From Pseudogracilibacillus auburnensis (GTDB lineage: Bacteria > Bacillota > Bacilli > Bacillales > Amphibacillaceae): 64,000 bases of DNA. The position numbers and the translations under genes are program-made. The notes beneath the pieces were generated by a model. That model ran no database searches, was not told where the DNA came from, and worked only from the letters and a program-made list of their open reading frames with translations. Below, one piece after another: positions 42,221-51,984 of the stretch. Where the stretch lies: the NCBI RefSeq assembly GCF_003201975.1, contig NZ_QJJQ01000005.1:62001-126000 (forward strand), in the 5' to 3' direction. How positions within the stretch are numbered: the stretch's first letter is position 1; each line of letters begins with the position of its first letter.

Positions 42221-42601
42221 ATAAACTATCAAGTTATTATAAACATTCCGATATCCAATAATGAAGTACCTGAATTAAGAGAACTTGTTGGCTGGGGTAG
42301 ACGAGATGAAGATTACCCGATATTGCTTGAACGTTGTAATTTCTGGGCAGGGGTTAGAAATGAAAATAATAAACTAATTGCCTTTGGTTATGTTTGTGGA
42401 ATGGGCTTAGAACATGGGTATATGAAAGATATTATCGTTCATCCAGAGAATCAAGGACAGGGAATTGGGGTTGATTTGGTAAAAGAATTATTGCGTGAGT
42501 CTGAACGTTTTGGATTAAGTATTGTAACGGTAACATACGAGGAAAGCAATACGAACTTTTATAAAACCTGTGGCTTTAAACTAGGTTCAAGTGGAGTATA
42601 G
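42221..42601 (+). CDS. GNAT N-acetyltransferase with AUA start or lost start
   Basis: A GNAT-fold acetyltransferase of about 126 residues. The acetyl-CoA-binding motif is VHPENQGQGIGVDLVKELL (about 77-95), preceded by LIAFGYVCGMGLEHGYMKDI, and the C-terminal ESNTNFYKTCGFKLG is typical of the fold. The complete frame begins INYQVIINIPISNNEVPE at ATA (42221-42223), eight bases after the perfect GGAGG; no ATG, GTG or TTG lies in frame near the box. The next usable start, TTG at 42323, would remove 34 N-terminal residues of the fold. It is therefore either AUA-initiated or a recently damaged gene. The substrate is unknown. Confidence 0.65.
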   Translation: MNYQVIINIPISNNEVPELRELVGWGRRDEDYPILLERCNFWAGVRNENNKLIAFGYVCGMGLEHGYMKDIIVHPENQGQGIGVDLVKELLRESERFGLSIVTVTYEESNTNFYKTCGFKLGSSGV

Positions 42602-42929
42602 CAATCAAATTAGTAGTAATCTTCCTTCACTAACAGTGATGCTTTAGTTGACAACAGAAAACATGGTTGTTGTAGTAAATGACGTCATTTGTTGCATAAA
42701 AGGATAGATGAATACGGGCATGTATATGTCAGACTGAAACTATTGTTCAACAATGGTTTGTCGATAAAATTAGGGGGCAATCCTTCTTTAGGAAACGCAC
42801 CTTGTTCTTATTTATCCTTCAAATATGTTGGAACACTGACCAGACCAATTTCATCGAATTTGGACTATTTAACGATGTATTTCTTCAAAAAGCCAGACAA
42901 TTAATAAGATCCTTGTATTAATAATTATA
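42602..42929. other. Gene-free stretch
   Basis: Between the GNAT gene and the convergent membrane protein I see no supported gene. A 71-codon plus-strand frame at 42689-42904 has no ribosome binding site and unnatural composition. Confidence 0.4.
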
Positions 42930-43484
42930 CTAATCTGTTTTAACACTGTATTTTGTCACTATATTATGATGAAAATAAATAACCAACCATTCACTATCTA
43001 TTTTAATTAACCCTCTTTCATCTCCAAGATAGTAAACGATGTTATTTTCCGTTTTAAAATACTCCGTTTCAGTAGGCTCTCCTAGTAACTCATATATTTC
43101 TTCTTTCGTCTTTCCTATAAAATGATGTTTACTTAATAAGTCATCAACGATATAAACTCTTTCCTCGTGTTTATCTAACCATTTTTCTGTAGTGAATGTT
43201 GCCCGTTGTTCATTTATACCTAACATGATTCCACAGGAAAGTGGTAGTAGCAAACAAAAAACGGAGAGGATGATACATTTAGTTGAGACTTTCTTTTCTC
43301 GGGTTGATTTGTTGATTGTCCAAAACATCCATTGAAAGACCAATAAAAGAAAGAACGGTAAAAGTATAGCTGATAAACTAACTACGTTATAAGTAGAGCG
43401 TAACAAGTGGATGTATAGAATATATCCCAAATAAAGAAACATATAAAAAATAATATAGATACTAAATAATGTTCTAGCTATCAC
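42930..43484 (-). CDS. Membrane protein with C-terminal BamE/SmpA-like domain, unknown function
   Basis: A 184-residue protein. Three hydrophobic segments are predicted at about residues 4-26, 36-54 and 70-90 (IILSVFCLLLPLSCGIMLG), followed by a soluble C-terminal part: VDDLLSKHHFIGKTKEEIYELLGEPTETEY and VYYLGDERGLIKIDSEWLVIYF. The G-K-T-x-E-x-V/I-x-x-L-L-G-x-P pattern is that of small SmpA/OmlA-like domains in Bacillus proteins. GTG at 43484 lies five bases after AAGGGTGATGAA; the GTG at 43502 has no box. Function unknown. Confidence 0.6.
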   Translation of the reverse strand: MIARTLFSIYIIFYMFLYLGYILYIHLLRSTYNVVSLSAILLPFFLLLVFQWMFWTINKSTREKKVSTKCIILSVFCLLLPLSCGIMLGINEQRATFTTEKWLDKHEERVYIVDDLLSKHHFIGKTKEEIYELLGEPTETEYFKTENNIVYYLGDERGLIKIDSEWLVIYFHHNIVTKYSVKTD

Positions 43485-44012
43485 TTCATCACCCTTTTTC
43501 ACTTCAAACTACTTATGAATTTAGATTATACAGTAAAAGACGATATTAAAATATACTTATACCCCTATTAATATTATTGAATATCGTACTTAGTTATTTG
43601 CTAAAGCGTTCTAGTTTAACAATTGAGTAACTTTATATAACGTAATCTTATTACTGAACTTTTATTTTCCAAAATAGCATGCACCCACTATTCTATACTT
43701 TGATGGATGTAAACCTGAAACGATTCATCTATCATTCCTAAATTTGTTTGTTCACAACTAGTGTGTTAGCTCAAGCATTAATTGTAGATATCTTTTTCTT
43801 CCATACTCCCTCTGTTTAACTTGTTTTGCCCAATTTTTTACATCATGTCTATATGTGCCATTCTTTATATACAGATGTTGGTGAGTACATAACAGCCCCC
43901 TTTTGCCGTCTCACCGTTGTATCCCGAAACATGAATAAAAACCTAGAAGTATTACAGCGCTATGAATGTATGATCACTTTCTTGGTGCGAAAGCCCTGTT
44001 CCTTTTTATCGT
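43485..44012. other. Gene-free AT-rich stretch downstream of oppF
   Basis: About 530 bp with no supported gene, no repeat of the two families and no clear terminator. A plus-strand frame at 43826-44023 has neither ribosome binding site nor protein-like sequence. Confidence 0.4.
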
Positions 44013-45011
44013 TTATTTATTAAACTCAGTACGATAACGGTCATCATACATATGGCAGGCGACCCAATGATCTTGTTTAACCTCTTGGAAGATTGGTTTT
44101 TCTTTTGCACAAACATCGTTTGCAAGTGGACATCTCGTTCGAAATACACAACCACTCGGTGGATCAATAGGACTTGGCATCTCTCCTTTTACCTCGATCC
44201 GCTTCCTTGTCCTTTCAAGTTTTGGATCCGGGATTGGTACGGCACTTAATAAAACTTTCGTATATGGGTGTAATGGATTTTTATATAATTCTCTACTTGT
44301 TGCAACTTCCGCCATATTTCCTAAATACATGACGCCGACACGATCACTAATATGTCTAACCATCGATAAATCATGGGCAATAAATAAGTAGGTTAATTCC
44401 TGTTCTTTTTGTAATTTCTTCAGTAAATTGACGACTTGTGCTTGAATCGATACATCAAGAGCTGAAATTGGCTCATCAGCTACGATAAATTCTGGATTTA
44501 CTGCTAATGCCCTCGCAATGCCAATCCGTTGCCTTTGCCCACCGCTGAATTCATATGGATATCTATTTCCATGTTCTCTATTTAATCCTACTGTTTCCAA
44601 AAGCTCGTTCACCTTTTGAATTCGTTCTTTCCTCGAATTGGAAAGGCCGTGAATGTCTAAACCTTCTGCGATAATATCAATTACTGTCATTCGTGGGTTA
44701 AGAGATGCATAAGGATCTTGGAAAATCATCTGCATTCTTTGGTTGAATACCTTTAACTCATGTTTTGATTTCTTTTCGTGAACCTTTTCTCCTTTAAAAA
44801 GTACCTCTCCATCTGTCGCCTGATAGAGGCGTAAAATTGTTCTACCTGCAGTAGATTTACCACAACCCGATTCACCAACAAGGCCAAATGTTTCCCCTTT
44901 ATAAATATCAAAATTCAATCCATCTACGGCTTTTACTGTATTGTGTCGATCTAATTTAAAATACTTTTTTAAATTGCTTATTTCTACTAATTTTTTTCTC
45001 GAATTACTCAT
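44013..45011 (-). CDS. oppF: Oligopeptide ABC transporter ATPase (OppF type)
   Basis: A 332-residue ATPase powering peptide uptake. Walker A is GESGCGKSTAGR (near residue 43-54), the Q-loop lies in MIFQDPYASLNPR, the signature is FSGGQRQRIGIAR and Walker B FIVADEPISALD. The C-terminal Cys-rich GCVFRTRCPLANDVC (near residue 293-307) is the Opp/Dpp family's Fe-S-like site. ATG at 45011 (spacing eight) is chosen over 45014 (spacing five) relative to GGAGG. The start lies inside the end of oppD, so translation is coupled. Confidence 0.92.
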   Translation of the reverse strand: MSNSRKKLVEISNLKKYFKLDRHNTVKAVDGLNFDIYKGETFGLVGESGCGKSTAGRTILRLYQATDGEVLFKGEKVHEKKSKHELKVFNQRMQMIFQDPYASLNPRMTVIDIIAEGLDIHGLSNSRKERIQKVNELLETVGLNREHGNRYPYEFSGGQRQRIGIARALAVNPEFIVADEPISALDVSIQAQVVNLLKKLQKEQELTYLFIAHDLSMVRHISDRVGVMYLGNMAEVATSRELYKNPLHPYTKVLLSAVPIPDPKLERTRKRIEVKGEMPSPIDPPSGCVFRTRCPLANDVCAKEKPIFQEVKQDHWVACHMYDDRYRTEFNK

Positions 45012-46026
45012 CATTTCGCCCTCCCCCAACGTTTATAGGCGAATTGACTTTTGGCGCACGTTCATCTAGTAGCCAACATGCTGTCTTTTGGGTACTTGAT
45101 GTTTTTATATAATCAGGCATATGTGTATCACATACTTTCATGACGTGAGGGCAACGAGCAGCAAATGGACAGCCCTTTGGGGGACTTTTTAAATCCGGCG
45201 GTGAACCTGGGATAGACTGTAACTCTTCCTTTGCATCATTTAACTTTGGCATGGATGCAAGTAATCCCCAAGTATATGGATGTTTCGGATTATAAAAAAT
45301 TTCATCAACAGTACCAGTTTCAACCATTTTCCCACCATACATTACGGCTACTCGGTCTGCCGTATTAGCTACTACTCCCAAATTATGTGTAATTAAAATG
45401 ATAGCTGTTTTCATATTTTGTTGAATCTCTTTTAATAAGCCTAATATTTGTGCTTGAATGGTGACATCTAATGCAGTTGTTGGCTCGTCTGCTAACAATA
45501 TTTTTGGATTAGAAGCTAAAGCGATCGCAATCATCACGCGTTGTCGCATTCCACCAGAAAATTCATGTGGATATTGATTAATCCTTGTGATTGGATTAGG
45601 TATTCCGACAAGGTTCAGTAACTCCATTCCTTTCTCATAGGCTATTTTTTTCGACATTTTTTGGTGTTTTATTAAACCTTCTGTTATTTGCCTACCAATT
45701 CTCATCGTCGGGTTAAGTGATGTCATTGGATCTTGGAAAATAACACCTATTTCTTTCCCTCGTATTTCTTCCATTTGCTTTTCTGACTTTTGCACTAAAT
45801 CTTCTCCATTTAATAAAATGGATCCAGAAATAATTTCACCAGGAGGCATAGCGATTAGTTGTAAGATTGACTGAACGGTTACACTTTTACCGGAGCCAGA
45901 TTCGCCTACAATTGCAAGTGTTTCTCTTTCATATAAGTTAAAATGTACATTGCGCACTGCTTGCACTTCTTCACTATCTGATTTAAATGAAACAGAAAGA
46001 TCGTTCACTTCTAACACTCTTTTCAA
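45004..46026 (-). CDS. oppD: Oligopeptide ABC transporter ATPase (OppD type)
   Basis: A 340-residue ATPase pairing with OppF. Walker A is [13 protein letters not shown] (near residue 38-50), the Q-loop [13 protein letters not shown], the signature [13 protein letters not shown] and Walker [15 protein letters not shown] Cys-rich C-terminal motif ([15 protein letters not shown]) follows. It starts at TTG 46026, four to six bases after GGAGGGATAAAA, and ends eight bases past the oppF start, an overlap typical of opp operons. Confidence 0.92.
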   Translation of the reverse strand: MKRVLEVNDLSVSFKSDSEEVQAVRNVHFNLYERETLAIVGESGSGKSVTVQSILQLIAMPPGEIISGSILLNGEDLVQKSEKQMEEIRGKEIGVIFQDPMTSLNPTMRIGRQITEGLIKHQKMSKKIAYEKGMELLNLVGIPNPITRINQYPHEFSGGMRQRVMIAIALASNPKILLADEPTTALDVTIQAQILGLLKEIQQNMKTAIILITHNLGVVANTADRVAVMYGGKMVETGTVDEIFYNPKHPYTWGLLASMPKLNDAKEELQSIPGSPPDLKSPPKGCPFAARCPHVMKVCDTHMPDYIKTSSTQKTACWLLDERAPKVNSPINVGGGRNDE

Positions 46027-46041
46027 TTTTATCCCTCCAAA

Positions 46042-46965
46042 CTAACGTCGACTTTTAGGATCTAGTGCGTCTCTCATTCCATCCCCAACAACATTAAATG
46101 CTAACATTGTTAAACAAATAAAGAATGCTGGGAAAAATAACTGAAATGGGTAATATCTAAATGACTGCAATGCATCTGAACTCATCGTTCCCCAACTTGC
46201 AAGTGGAGCCGGTACACCAAGTCCGAGAAAGCTTAAGAATGCCTCTGTGAATATCGCAGTTGGCACCGTTAATGTCAAAGTGACTAGGATCGGACCAAAA
46301 GTGTTTGGGATTAAATGTTTTGCTATTATTCGCAAACTACCTGCACCGAGTGATCTAGCAGCTATGACGTATTCCTCTGACTTTAACCGCATCACCTCTC
46401 CACGAACAATTCTCGCCATATTTATCCAGCCTGTTATGGTCATAGCGATGATTAAGGTCCATAATCCTGGCCGCATAATCACCATAAGTAAAATGACGAC
46501 TAATAAATACGGAATACCTGCTAATATATCTGCAATACGCATCATATATTCATCCACTCTACCACTTAAATATCCGGAAATAGAACCCCAAATGATCCCA
46601 ATAACTATATCAATAAAAGCAGCTGTTAAGCCGATAAATAAGGATATTTTTGCTCCATACCACGTCCTTGCAAAGATGTCTCTTCCTAAATTATCTGTAC
46701 CAAACCAGTATTCGGCTGACGGTGATTGATTTGCATTAATTAAATCATTATCATAATAATTATGTCCCGATATTGGGGCTCCAATAAAAGCCATTATTCC
46801 TAAGAGCAATATAATAAAAGTCCCTGCAACAGCTAATTTGTTTTGTTTAAATCGACGCCAAGCATCCTTCCAATAAGATGTACTTTCTCCGACAATTCTT
46901 TCCGCATCAAATTGTTTCATTTCAATTGGTTCAAAGTCAGTTTCCTTTAACGGTAATTGTGACAT
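46042..46965 (-). CDS. oppC: Oligopeptide ABC transporter permease (OppC type)
   Basis: A 307-residue permease with an N-terminal cytoplasmic part (to about residue 40) and six membrane helices. The EAA-type coupling motif lies in EEYVIAARSLGAGSLRIIAKHLIPN near residues 192-216, and the WFGTDNLGRDIFARTWYG stretch near residue 88-105 is characteristic of OppC/DppC. Its ATG overlaps the oppB stop (TAATG). It lies 15 bases before oppD. Confidence 0.92.
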   Translation of the reverse strand: MSQLPLKETDFEPIEMKQFDAERIVGESTSYWKDAWRRFKQNKLAVAGTFIILLLGIMAFIGAPISGHNYYDNDLINANQSPSAEYWFGTDNLGRDIFARTWYGAKISLFIGLTAAFIDIVIGIIWGSISGYLSGRVDEYMMRIADILAGIPYLLVVILLMVIMRPGLWTLIIAMTITGWINMARIVRGEVMRLKSEEYVIAARSLGAGSLRIIAKHLIPNTFGPILVTLTLTVPTAIFTEAFLSFLGLGVPAPLASWGTMSSDALQSFRYYPFQLFFPAFFICLTMLAFNVVGDGMRDALDPKSRR

Positions 46966-47900
46966 TACTGATCCCCCTCTTTTCTTGTTAATTTGATACG
47001 AGGATCAATAAAACTATAAATAATATCAACGATTAAAATGGAGACTAATAATAACACACTAAAAAAGACGGTTGTACCCATAATTACCGTATAATCACGA
47101 TTTGTGACACTTTCAACAAATTCATTTCCTAATCCCGGTATGGCAAATATTTTTTCAATAATAAAACTACCCGTTAAAATGGTGACGACTAAAGGACCTA
47201 AGTAAGAGACGACTGGTAAAATGGCATTTCTTATTCCGTGTCGGTAAATCGTTACCCGTTTAGTTAACCCTTTTGCTTTTGCTGTTTTTATATAGTCAGA
47301 GTTTAATACGTCCAGCATACTCGAACGCATTAACCTTGCAATAAATGCAAGAGGAGTTGCCGCTAACGCTATTCCAGGTAGAATAGAATGTGCAAAAGAA
47401 TCAAATTTTGCAATTGGAAATAGTTGTAGCTTTAATGCAAAAACATATTGAAGAATGGTTGCTAAAATAAAACTTGGTACCGATATCCCTAATACCGCGA
47501 TAACCATTGCCATATAGTCCCCAAATTTATTATGGTATATTGCAGCAACAACCCCTAATAAAACTCCTACTGCCAATGCCAGAAAAATAGCCTCCAGTCC
47601 CAAAATTAGCGAATATGGAAAACTACGACCTATGATATCGTTTACACTTTGTCCCACATATTTAAAGGAAGGCCCAAAATCCCATTTTGCTACCCTAGTA
47701 AGGTAGTCAATGTATTGAACATGAATTGGATCATTTAATCCATATATTTCATTCATCTGCTCTTCTATTTTCGGAGGAAGCTTGCGTTCAGATGCAAAAG
47801 GTCCCCCTGGTGCTAACCGCATAAGGAAAAAAGTGATCGTAACGATAAAAAATAACGATATTACTATATAACCGATCCTCTTGAATACATATTTCACCAC
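46965..47900 (-). CDS. oppB: Oligopeptide ABC transporter permease (OppB type)
   Basis: A 311-residue permease with six helices. The typical OppB N-terminus [23 protein letters not shown] is followed by [11 protein letters not shown], and the coupling loop is [27 protein letters not shown] near residues 207-233. The start is GTG at 47900, eight bases after the GGGGGG box; the GTG at 47909 is almost adjacent to the box. oppB ends within oppC's start codon. A hairpin lies between oppA and oppB. Confidence 0.92.
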   Translation of the reverse strand: MVKYVFKRIGYIVISLFFIVTITFFLMRLAPGGPFASERKLPPKIEEQMNEIYGLNDPIHVQYIDYLTRVAKWDFGPSFKYVGQSVNDIIGRSFPYSLILGLEAIFLALAVGVLLGVVAAIYHNKFGDYMAMVIAVLGISVPSFILATILQYVFALKLQLFPIAKFDSFAHSILPGIALAATPLAFIARLMRSSMLDVLNSDYIKTAKAKGLTKRVTIYRHGIRNAILPVVSYLGPLVVTILTGSFIIEKIFAIPGLGNEFVESVTNRDYTVIMGTTVFFSVLLLVSILIVDIIYSFIDPRIKLTRKEGDQ

Positions 47901-47962
47901 CGTACACACCCCCCAAGGAAGTTCTTAAAAAGTTACCAAACCATTCATTGAAGTTCAAACGG

Positions 47963-47986
47963 GAAAAAGGGTGAAATAAATCACCC
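47963..47986 (-). terminator. Attenuator hairpin between oppA and oppB
   Basis: On the minus strand GGGTGA pairs with TCACCC around a short loop and is followed by TTTTT. Partial termination would make OppA more abundant than the membrane subunits, as in other binding-protein operons. Confidence 0.65.
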
Positions 47987-48003
47987 GTCACCGTTCTTTA
48001 TAT

Positions 48004-49689
48004 TTATTCAACTTCAATATAGCCCCATTTAAGCTGAAAACTACCAACTGGAGAAACTTCAATACCCTTCACATGGTCCTTATACGCATAAACGAATGTA
48101 TAGAAGTAAACCGGTGCAATCGGTAATTCTTCCATATATAGTTCTTCCGCTTCTTTTAAAATTTCCATACGTTTATCTGAATCTAGTTCTCCACGTGACG
48201 CTTTTAATAATTCTTGATAGTCTTTACTTTCCCAGTTCGTATAATTGTTACCACCGACTGTTTCAAAGAGTTCTAAAAAGTTAATTGCATCGTTAAAGTC
48301 GGCTATCCATCCGATACGCCCTATTTGGTAATTACCTTCGCTTAAAGAGTCAAGGTATACGTTCCACTCTTCATTATTCAGCTCAACATCAACCTCTAAA
48401 TTTTTCTTCCACATATCTTGAATAGCTTGGGCAATCGCTGCATGTTCTTCATCTGTATTATAAGAAAGTTTAACTTTTGGAAGTTTATCTAAACCTAATT
48501 CTTCTAATCCCTTTGCTAAATGTTCCTTTGCAAGTTCTACGTCATTATCTTTGAAATATCCCGTTTCACTTTCCGGGAACATGGACGGTGGAACTAATGC
48601 CATTGCTGGTTTCTGTTCCCCTTTACTAATGTTCTCCACGATTCCTTGACGATTAATCGATAAAGCAAATGCTTTTCGGATATTTTTATTTGCAAATAAT
48701 TCATCATCATGGTTAAGTGTATAATAATAAAGACCTGCACGATCCGAAATGTGTAATTCACCAGAGTCTTTCATTGCTGGAATCGCGGCTAAAGGAATCT
48801 TATCAATAGGGTCACCTACCCAATCAAGTTCCCCGTTTTCATACATTTGTAATGCTGTTGCTTCATCATCAATCATTTGCATATTAATTGTTTCTAATTT
48901 TACTGTGTCGGCATCCCAATAATCTTCATTTTTTTCAATGACAATCTTATCCTTATGATCCCATGAAACTAGTTTAAAAGGACCGTTAGATACATAATCT
49001 TCACTAACATCTAATGCCCACTTATCATTTCCCTCGACCACACTTTCGTTTACTGGATAGTACGTGTGGAATGCAGTCAATTCTAAGAAATAATCGGTAG
49101 GTTGTTCAAGCTCTACCACTAGCGTATGATCATCCTCAACAGTAATACCAACATCGTCTAATGAGCCTTCATTTTCTTTCGCATCTTCTGCACCTTTTAT
49201 TGGGTACAACTGATAAGCATAGTCAGTATCTGCGTTTTCAGGATCTAAAACCCATTTCCAAGCATACTCAAAGTCACCAGCAGTAACTGGATCTCCGTTT
49301 GTCCATTTTGCATCTTCACGAATTTTAAATGTATAAATTAGTCCATCATTAGATATATCGATTTCATCAGCCATAGCCGGTTCAGGATTACCTTCTTGAT
49401 TAACTCTCGTCAGTCCCTCAAACACTTGGTCAAGTACAGCACTTGAAGTTGTATCTGTAGATGTTCCAGGATGTAATGAGGGTGGTTCTGATTTAATGTT
49501 AATGCTTAATACTTGTTCGTCAGCATCTTGTTTGTCAGCATCCTGTTCGTCAGTATCCTGTTCCTCTCCAGCTCCATTTTCACCATCAGTATTTTCTGTT
49601 GCATCATCGTCACCGCTACCACATGCCGTTAGAAAGATACTGAAAACAAAAACGAAGGTGAGTAGTAAAAACCACTTTTTCCAGTTCAT
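48004..49689 (-). CDS. oppA: Oligopeptide-binding lipoprotein (OppA type)
   Basis: The extracellular peptide receptor of the opp system. A signal peptide ends in the lipobox LTAC (Cys23), so the 561-residue protein is lipid-anchored. An acidic linker with three copies of Q-D-A/T-D-E/K (residues about 44-58; 15-bp DNA repeat) leads to the SBP_bac_5 domain: TFKIREDAKWTNGDPVTAGDF near residue 122-142, AWKWVLDPENADTDYAYQLY, and KNIRKAFALSINR near residue 330. ATG at 49689 follows AAAGGAGG. It is the first gene of oppABCDF. Confidence 0.92.
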   Translation of the reverse strand: MNWKKWFLLLTFVFVFSIFLTACGSGDDDATENTDGENGAGEEQDTDEQDADKQDADEQVLSINIKSEPPSLHPGTSTDTTSSAVLDQVFEGLTRVNQEGNPEPAMADEIDISNDGLIYTFKIREDAKWTNGDPVTAGDFEYAWKWVLDPENADTDYAYQLYPIKGAEDAKENEGSLDDVGITVEDDHTLVVELEQPTDYFLELTAFHTYYPVNESVVEGNDKWALDVSEDYVSNGPFKLVSWDHKDKIVIEKNEDYWDADTVKLETINMQMIDDEATALQMYENGELDWVGDPIDKIPLAAIPAMKDSGELHISDRAGLYYYTLNHDDELFANKNIRKAFALSINRQGIVENISKGEQKPAMALVPPSMFPESETGYFKDNDVELAKEHLAKGLEELGLDKLPKVKLSYNTDEEHAAIAQAIQDMWKKNLEVDVELNNEEWNVYLDSLSEGNYQIGRIGWIADFNDAINFLELFETVGGNNYTNWESKDYQELLKASRGELDSDKRMEILKEAEELYMEELPIAPVYFYTFVYAYKDHVKGIEVSPVGSFQLKWGYIEVE

Positions 49690-49744
49690 AAAAAATACCT
49701 CCTTTTTACAGATATGTAGCCTTATCTGCATATTATGAAGGTAA

Positions 49745-51274
49745 TTACTTTTTTATTACTTGAAAAATAATACTTATGAAGGTTACTAATATCGCGACGA
49801 TGATTGCTACTTGAAACATATGTTCAAAACCCGATTTCATCACACTTGCGACGATGGACAAGAGTTGCTCTTGTAAGTACGGATCATCAACCTTTTCAAT
49901 TTCAGCAATTATTTCACCATACCCCTCACCTTTATTCACATGCTCAAAATCGATCATTGTGTCACCAAATACGCTCTGAAAAGTTGGTTCAATTTTAATA
50001 ACACCTGTTGTAACAAAACTAGCAAACACTGTAGGAAATAACGTAAGACCAATTTGCCTCGTCAGTGATAATGTTCCAAGCGATGTACCGTATTGTTCTT
50101 TACTGGCACTTTCCCCTACAAGAACATTTAATGGGGCGCCGAGTAAAAAACCTAATCCAATCCCCGCCAAAACACTTGCTAGTACGAACATCGTTAGATC
50201 GTCTACGAAAGAATAGAAAAGAAGAAAGCCACTAAAGCCAATGACTCCTGCAATAAAAATAGTTCGGATTGCACCAATTTTATCTGTTAAAAACCCTCCC
50301 AGACCTGCGCCAATACCAGATGCTAAAGCTAGCGGTGTCAGCCAAAATCCTGCATTTTCAGGTGGAACCTGTAACACTTGTTGCACGTAGGAAGGGATAA
50401 AAATAATCGTTGCCAAAAACCCACCCGATAAAAATCCTAATAATAATGTTAGAAGGAACGTTTGCTTCTGTAGTAGTGAATAAGCAATAATTGGATCTCC
50501 ACCTTGGATCTCCAACCTTTTTTCATGATGAAGAAAAAAATATAACAATAAGATTCCTGCTATTAAATAAGGTAGTACGGCAACTCCAAATATACTTTGT
50601 AAAAAGGCTGTACTATCGATATTTGTAATACCAAACATAAATGCGATAATAGTAAGGGATAAATAAATAGTTCCTTTTAAATCAATTGCTTTAGAAGAAG
50701 GTTCTTTTGTTTCCTTTATTTTAACGAATCCCATAATAACTAAAAAAATCGCTATTGGTATATTGATCAAAAACATCCATTGCCATGTTCCTGTTATATG
50801 TAAAATGAACGCTCCAACATTTGGTCCAACAACAGCAGAAAGACCGTGCATGCCCCCTAAAAGACCAAGCGCTTTTCCTTGGTGTCGCTTAGGAAGCGTT
50901 GCTAAAACATGAGAGCTTCCTATAATGAAAATCCCTCCACCACCGATTGCTTGAATAAATCTTGCAATAAGTAAAACGGTAAAATTCGGGCTTAATGCAA
51001 CCAAGAGTGATCCTAAACCAAATAACACTATTTCAATGAGAAAAAGACGTTTTCTACCAAAATTATCGGATAACTTACCTATAATTGGAACAGATATAGC
51101 GATCCCTAATGTGTATAATGTAACCGTCCAAGCTCCCCATGTAGGAGATACCCCGAACGAATTGTATATTGTTGTCAAGGCTGCACTTATAATTCCATTA
51201 TCAAGACCAGCCATAAAAACACCAATTGTAAATAAAGCAACTGGCCATTTTTGTGATACTTGTCTTTGTTTCAC
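49745..51274 (-). CDS. MFS exporter, DHA2 (EmrB/QacA) family
   Basis: A 509-residue drug:H+ antiporter of the major facilitator superfamily with about 13-14 helices. Motif A appears in SVPIIGKLSDNFGRKRLF (about 54-71), motif C-type glycines in AIGGGGIFIIGSSHVLA, and motif D1-like FMAGLDNGIISAALTTIYN near residue 19-37. GTG at 51274 lies after AGGTGA; a longer frame to 51361 begins in the intergenic region and has no box. It is 55 bases upstream of oppA on the same strand, so partial cotranscription is possible. The substrate is unknown. Confidence 0.85.
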   Translation of the reverse strand: MKQRQVSQKWPVALFTIGVFMAGLDNGIISAALTTIYNSFGVSPTWGAWTVTLYTLGIAISVPIIGKLSDNFGRKRLFLIEIVLFGLGSLLVALSPNFTVLLIARFIQAIGGGGIFIIGSSHVLATLPKRHQGKALGLLGGMHGLSAVVGPNVGAFILHITGTWQWMFLINIPIAIFLVIMGFVKIKETKEPSSKAIDLKGTIYLSLTIIAFMFGITNIDSTAFLQSIFGVAVLPYLIAGILLLYFFLHHEKRLEIQGGDPIIAYSLLQKQTFLLTLLLGFLSGGFLATIIFIPSYVQQVLQVPPENAGFWLTPLALASGIGAGLGGFLTDKIGAIRTIFIAGVIGFSGFLLFYSFVDDLTMFVLASVLAGIGLGFLLGAPLNVLVGESASKEQYGTSLGTLSLTRQIGLTLFPTVFASFVTTGVIKIEPTFQSVFGDTMIDFEHVNKGEGYGEIIAEIEKVDDPYLQEQLLSIVASVMKSGFEHMFQVAIIVAILVTFISIIFQVIKK

Positions 51275-51404
51275 TACATCACCTGCTCTTATTAAAATGT
51301 TTAATAGAAAGAAGATGGGCATAAATAATTTAGTCATAAAAAGATCCAAACTAAAAAACAAATTTCTTCCATAAAAAATTTCATTAGTTCGGATATTTTA
51401 TTTG

Positions 51405-51975
51405 TCAGCTTAAAAAAACGGATTGCTTATTAGAACAAAACTGTTTAGGCCACCGCTGCGGAAGACTAACATAATTCGCGATTCCGGCACATAATTCGAG
51501 ATGCGCCATATAATTGCGAAGAATCGCCATATAACTGCGAAGATGCGCCATATAATCGTGGAGAATCGCCACATAATCGCAGAGATGCGCCATATAATCG
51601 TGGAGAATCGCCACATAACCGCAAAGAACCACCATATACCCTCTGAGGTGACGCATCATTGTTGAAAATGTACATGTTTAACTCGGCATTTTCACACATT
51701 TAAATGATCGGTAGCAAAAAACAACCATCAGAATAGTGGAAACAAAAAGTCTTGTACGATTAAAACCATATTTCCGAAGCGATGGGGCATTCACTAATCT
51801 AAGTTACCGCGCGGTTCCATCGAATAATGCAGAGTCCAATACAAGAATACACAGTTCATGGGAATACTGCGCAGTTTATTTCAACTTTGCATAAATTAAA
51901 ATTTAACCCGCTGTTAAAGTAATATTCAAAGCACTTTATAATCGTTCGTCTTTGGAATGGAACTCTTTGTTATGT
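51405..51975 (-). repeat. Mosaic dispersed repeat, copy B (with 21-bp tandem core)
   Basis: This 570-bp gene-free block is an inverted copy of 4520-5165. Shared blocks on the minus strand include TATTCCCATGAACTGTG, TTAGTGAATG, GGTTTTAATCGTACAAGAC, GATGGTTGTTTTTTGCTA, TTTTCAACAATGATG, the 21-bp array and GTCTTCCGC. Its plus-strand right end (CTGCGCAGTTTATTTCAAC) matches the right ends of the elements at 4520-5165 and 26455-27060, so one end sequence occurs in both orientations. It separates the MFS gene from ypuA. Confidence 0.7.
51492..51638 (-). repeat. 21-bp tandem repeat array, 7 units
   Basis: The minus-strand unit is close to ATATGGCGCATCTTCGCAATT, as in the array at 4886-5010, but with seven units. 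Two unit types alternate (ATATGGCGCAT... and ATGTGGCGATT...), which suggests that pairs of units were duplicated here. Confidence 0.85.
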
Positions 51976-51984
51976 TTTACCCCC

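Noticed and set aside
42689-42904. 71-codon plus-strand frame
   Set aside because: No ribosome binding site and no recognisable sequence.
51405-51699. Three overlapping minus-strand frames in repeat copy B
   Set aside because: They again translate the 21-bp array in all three frames and have no start signals.
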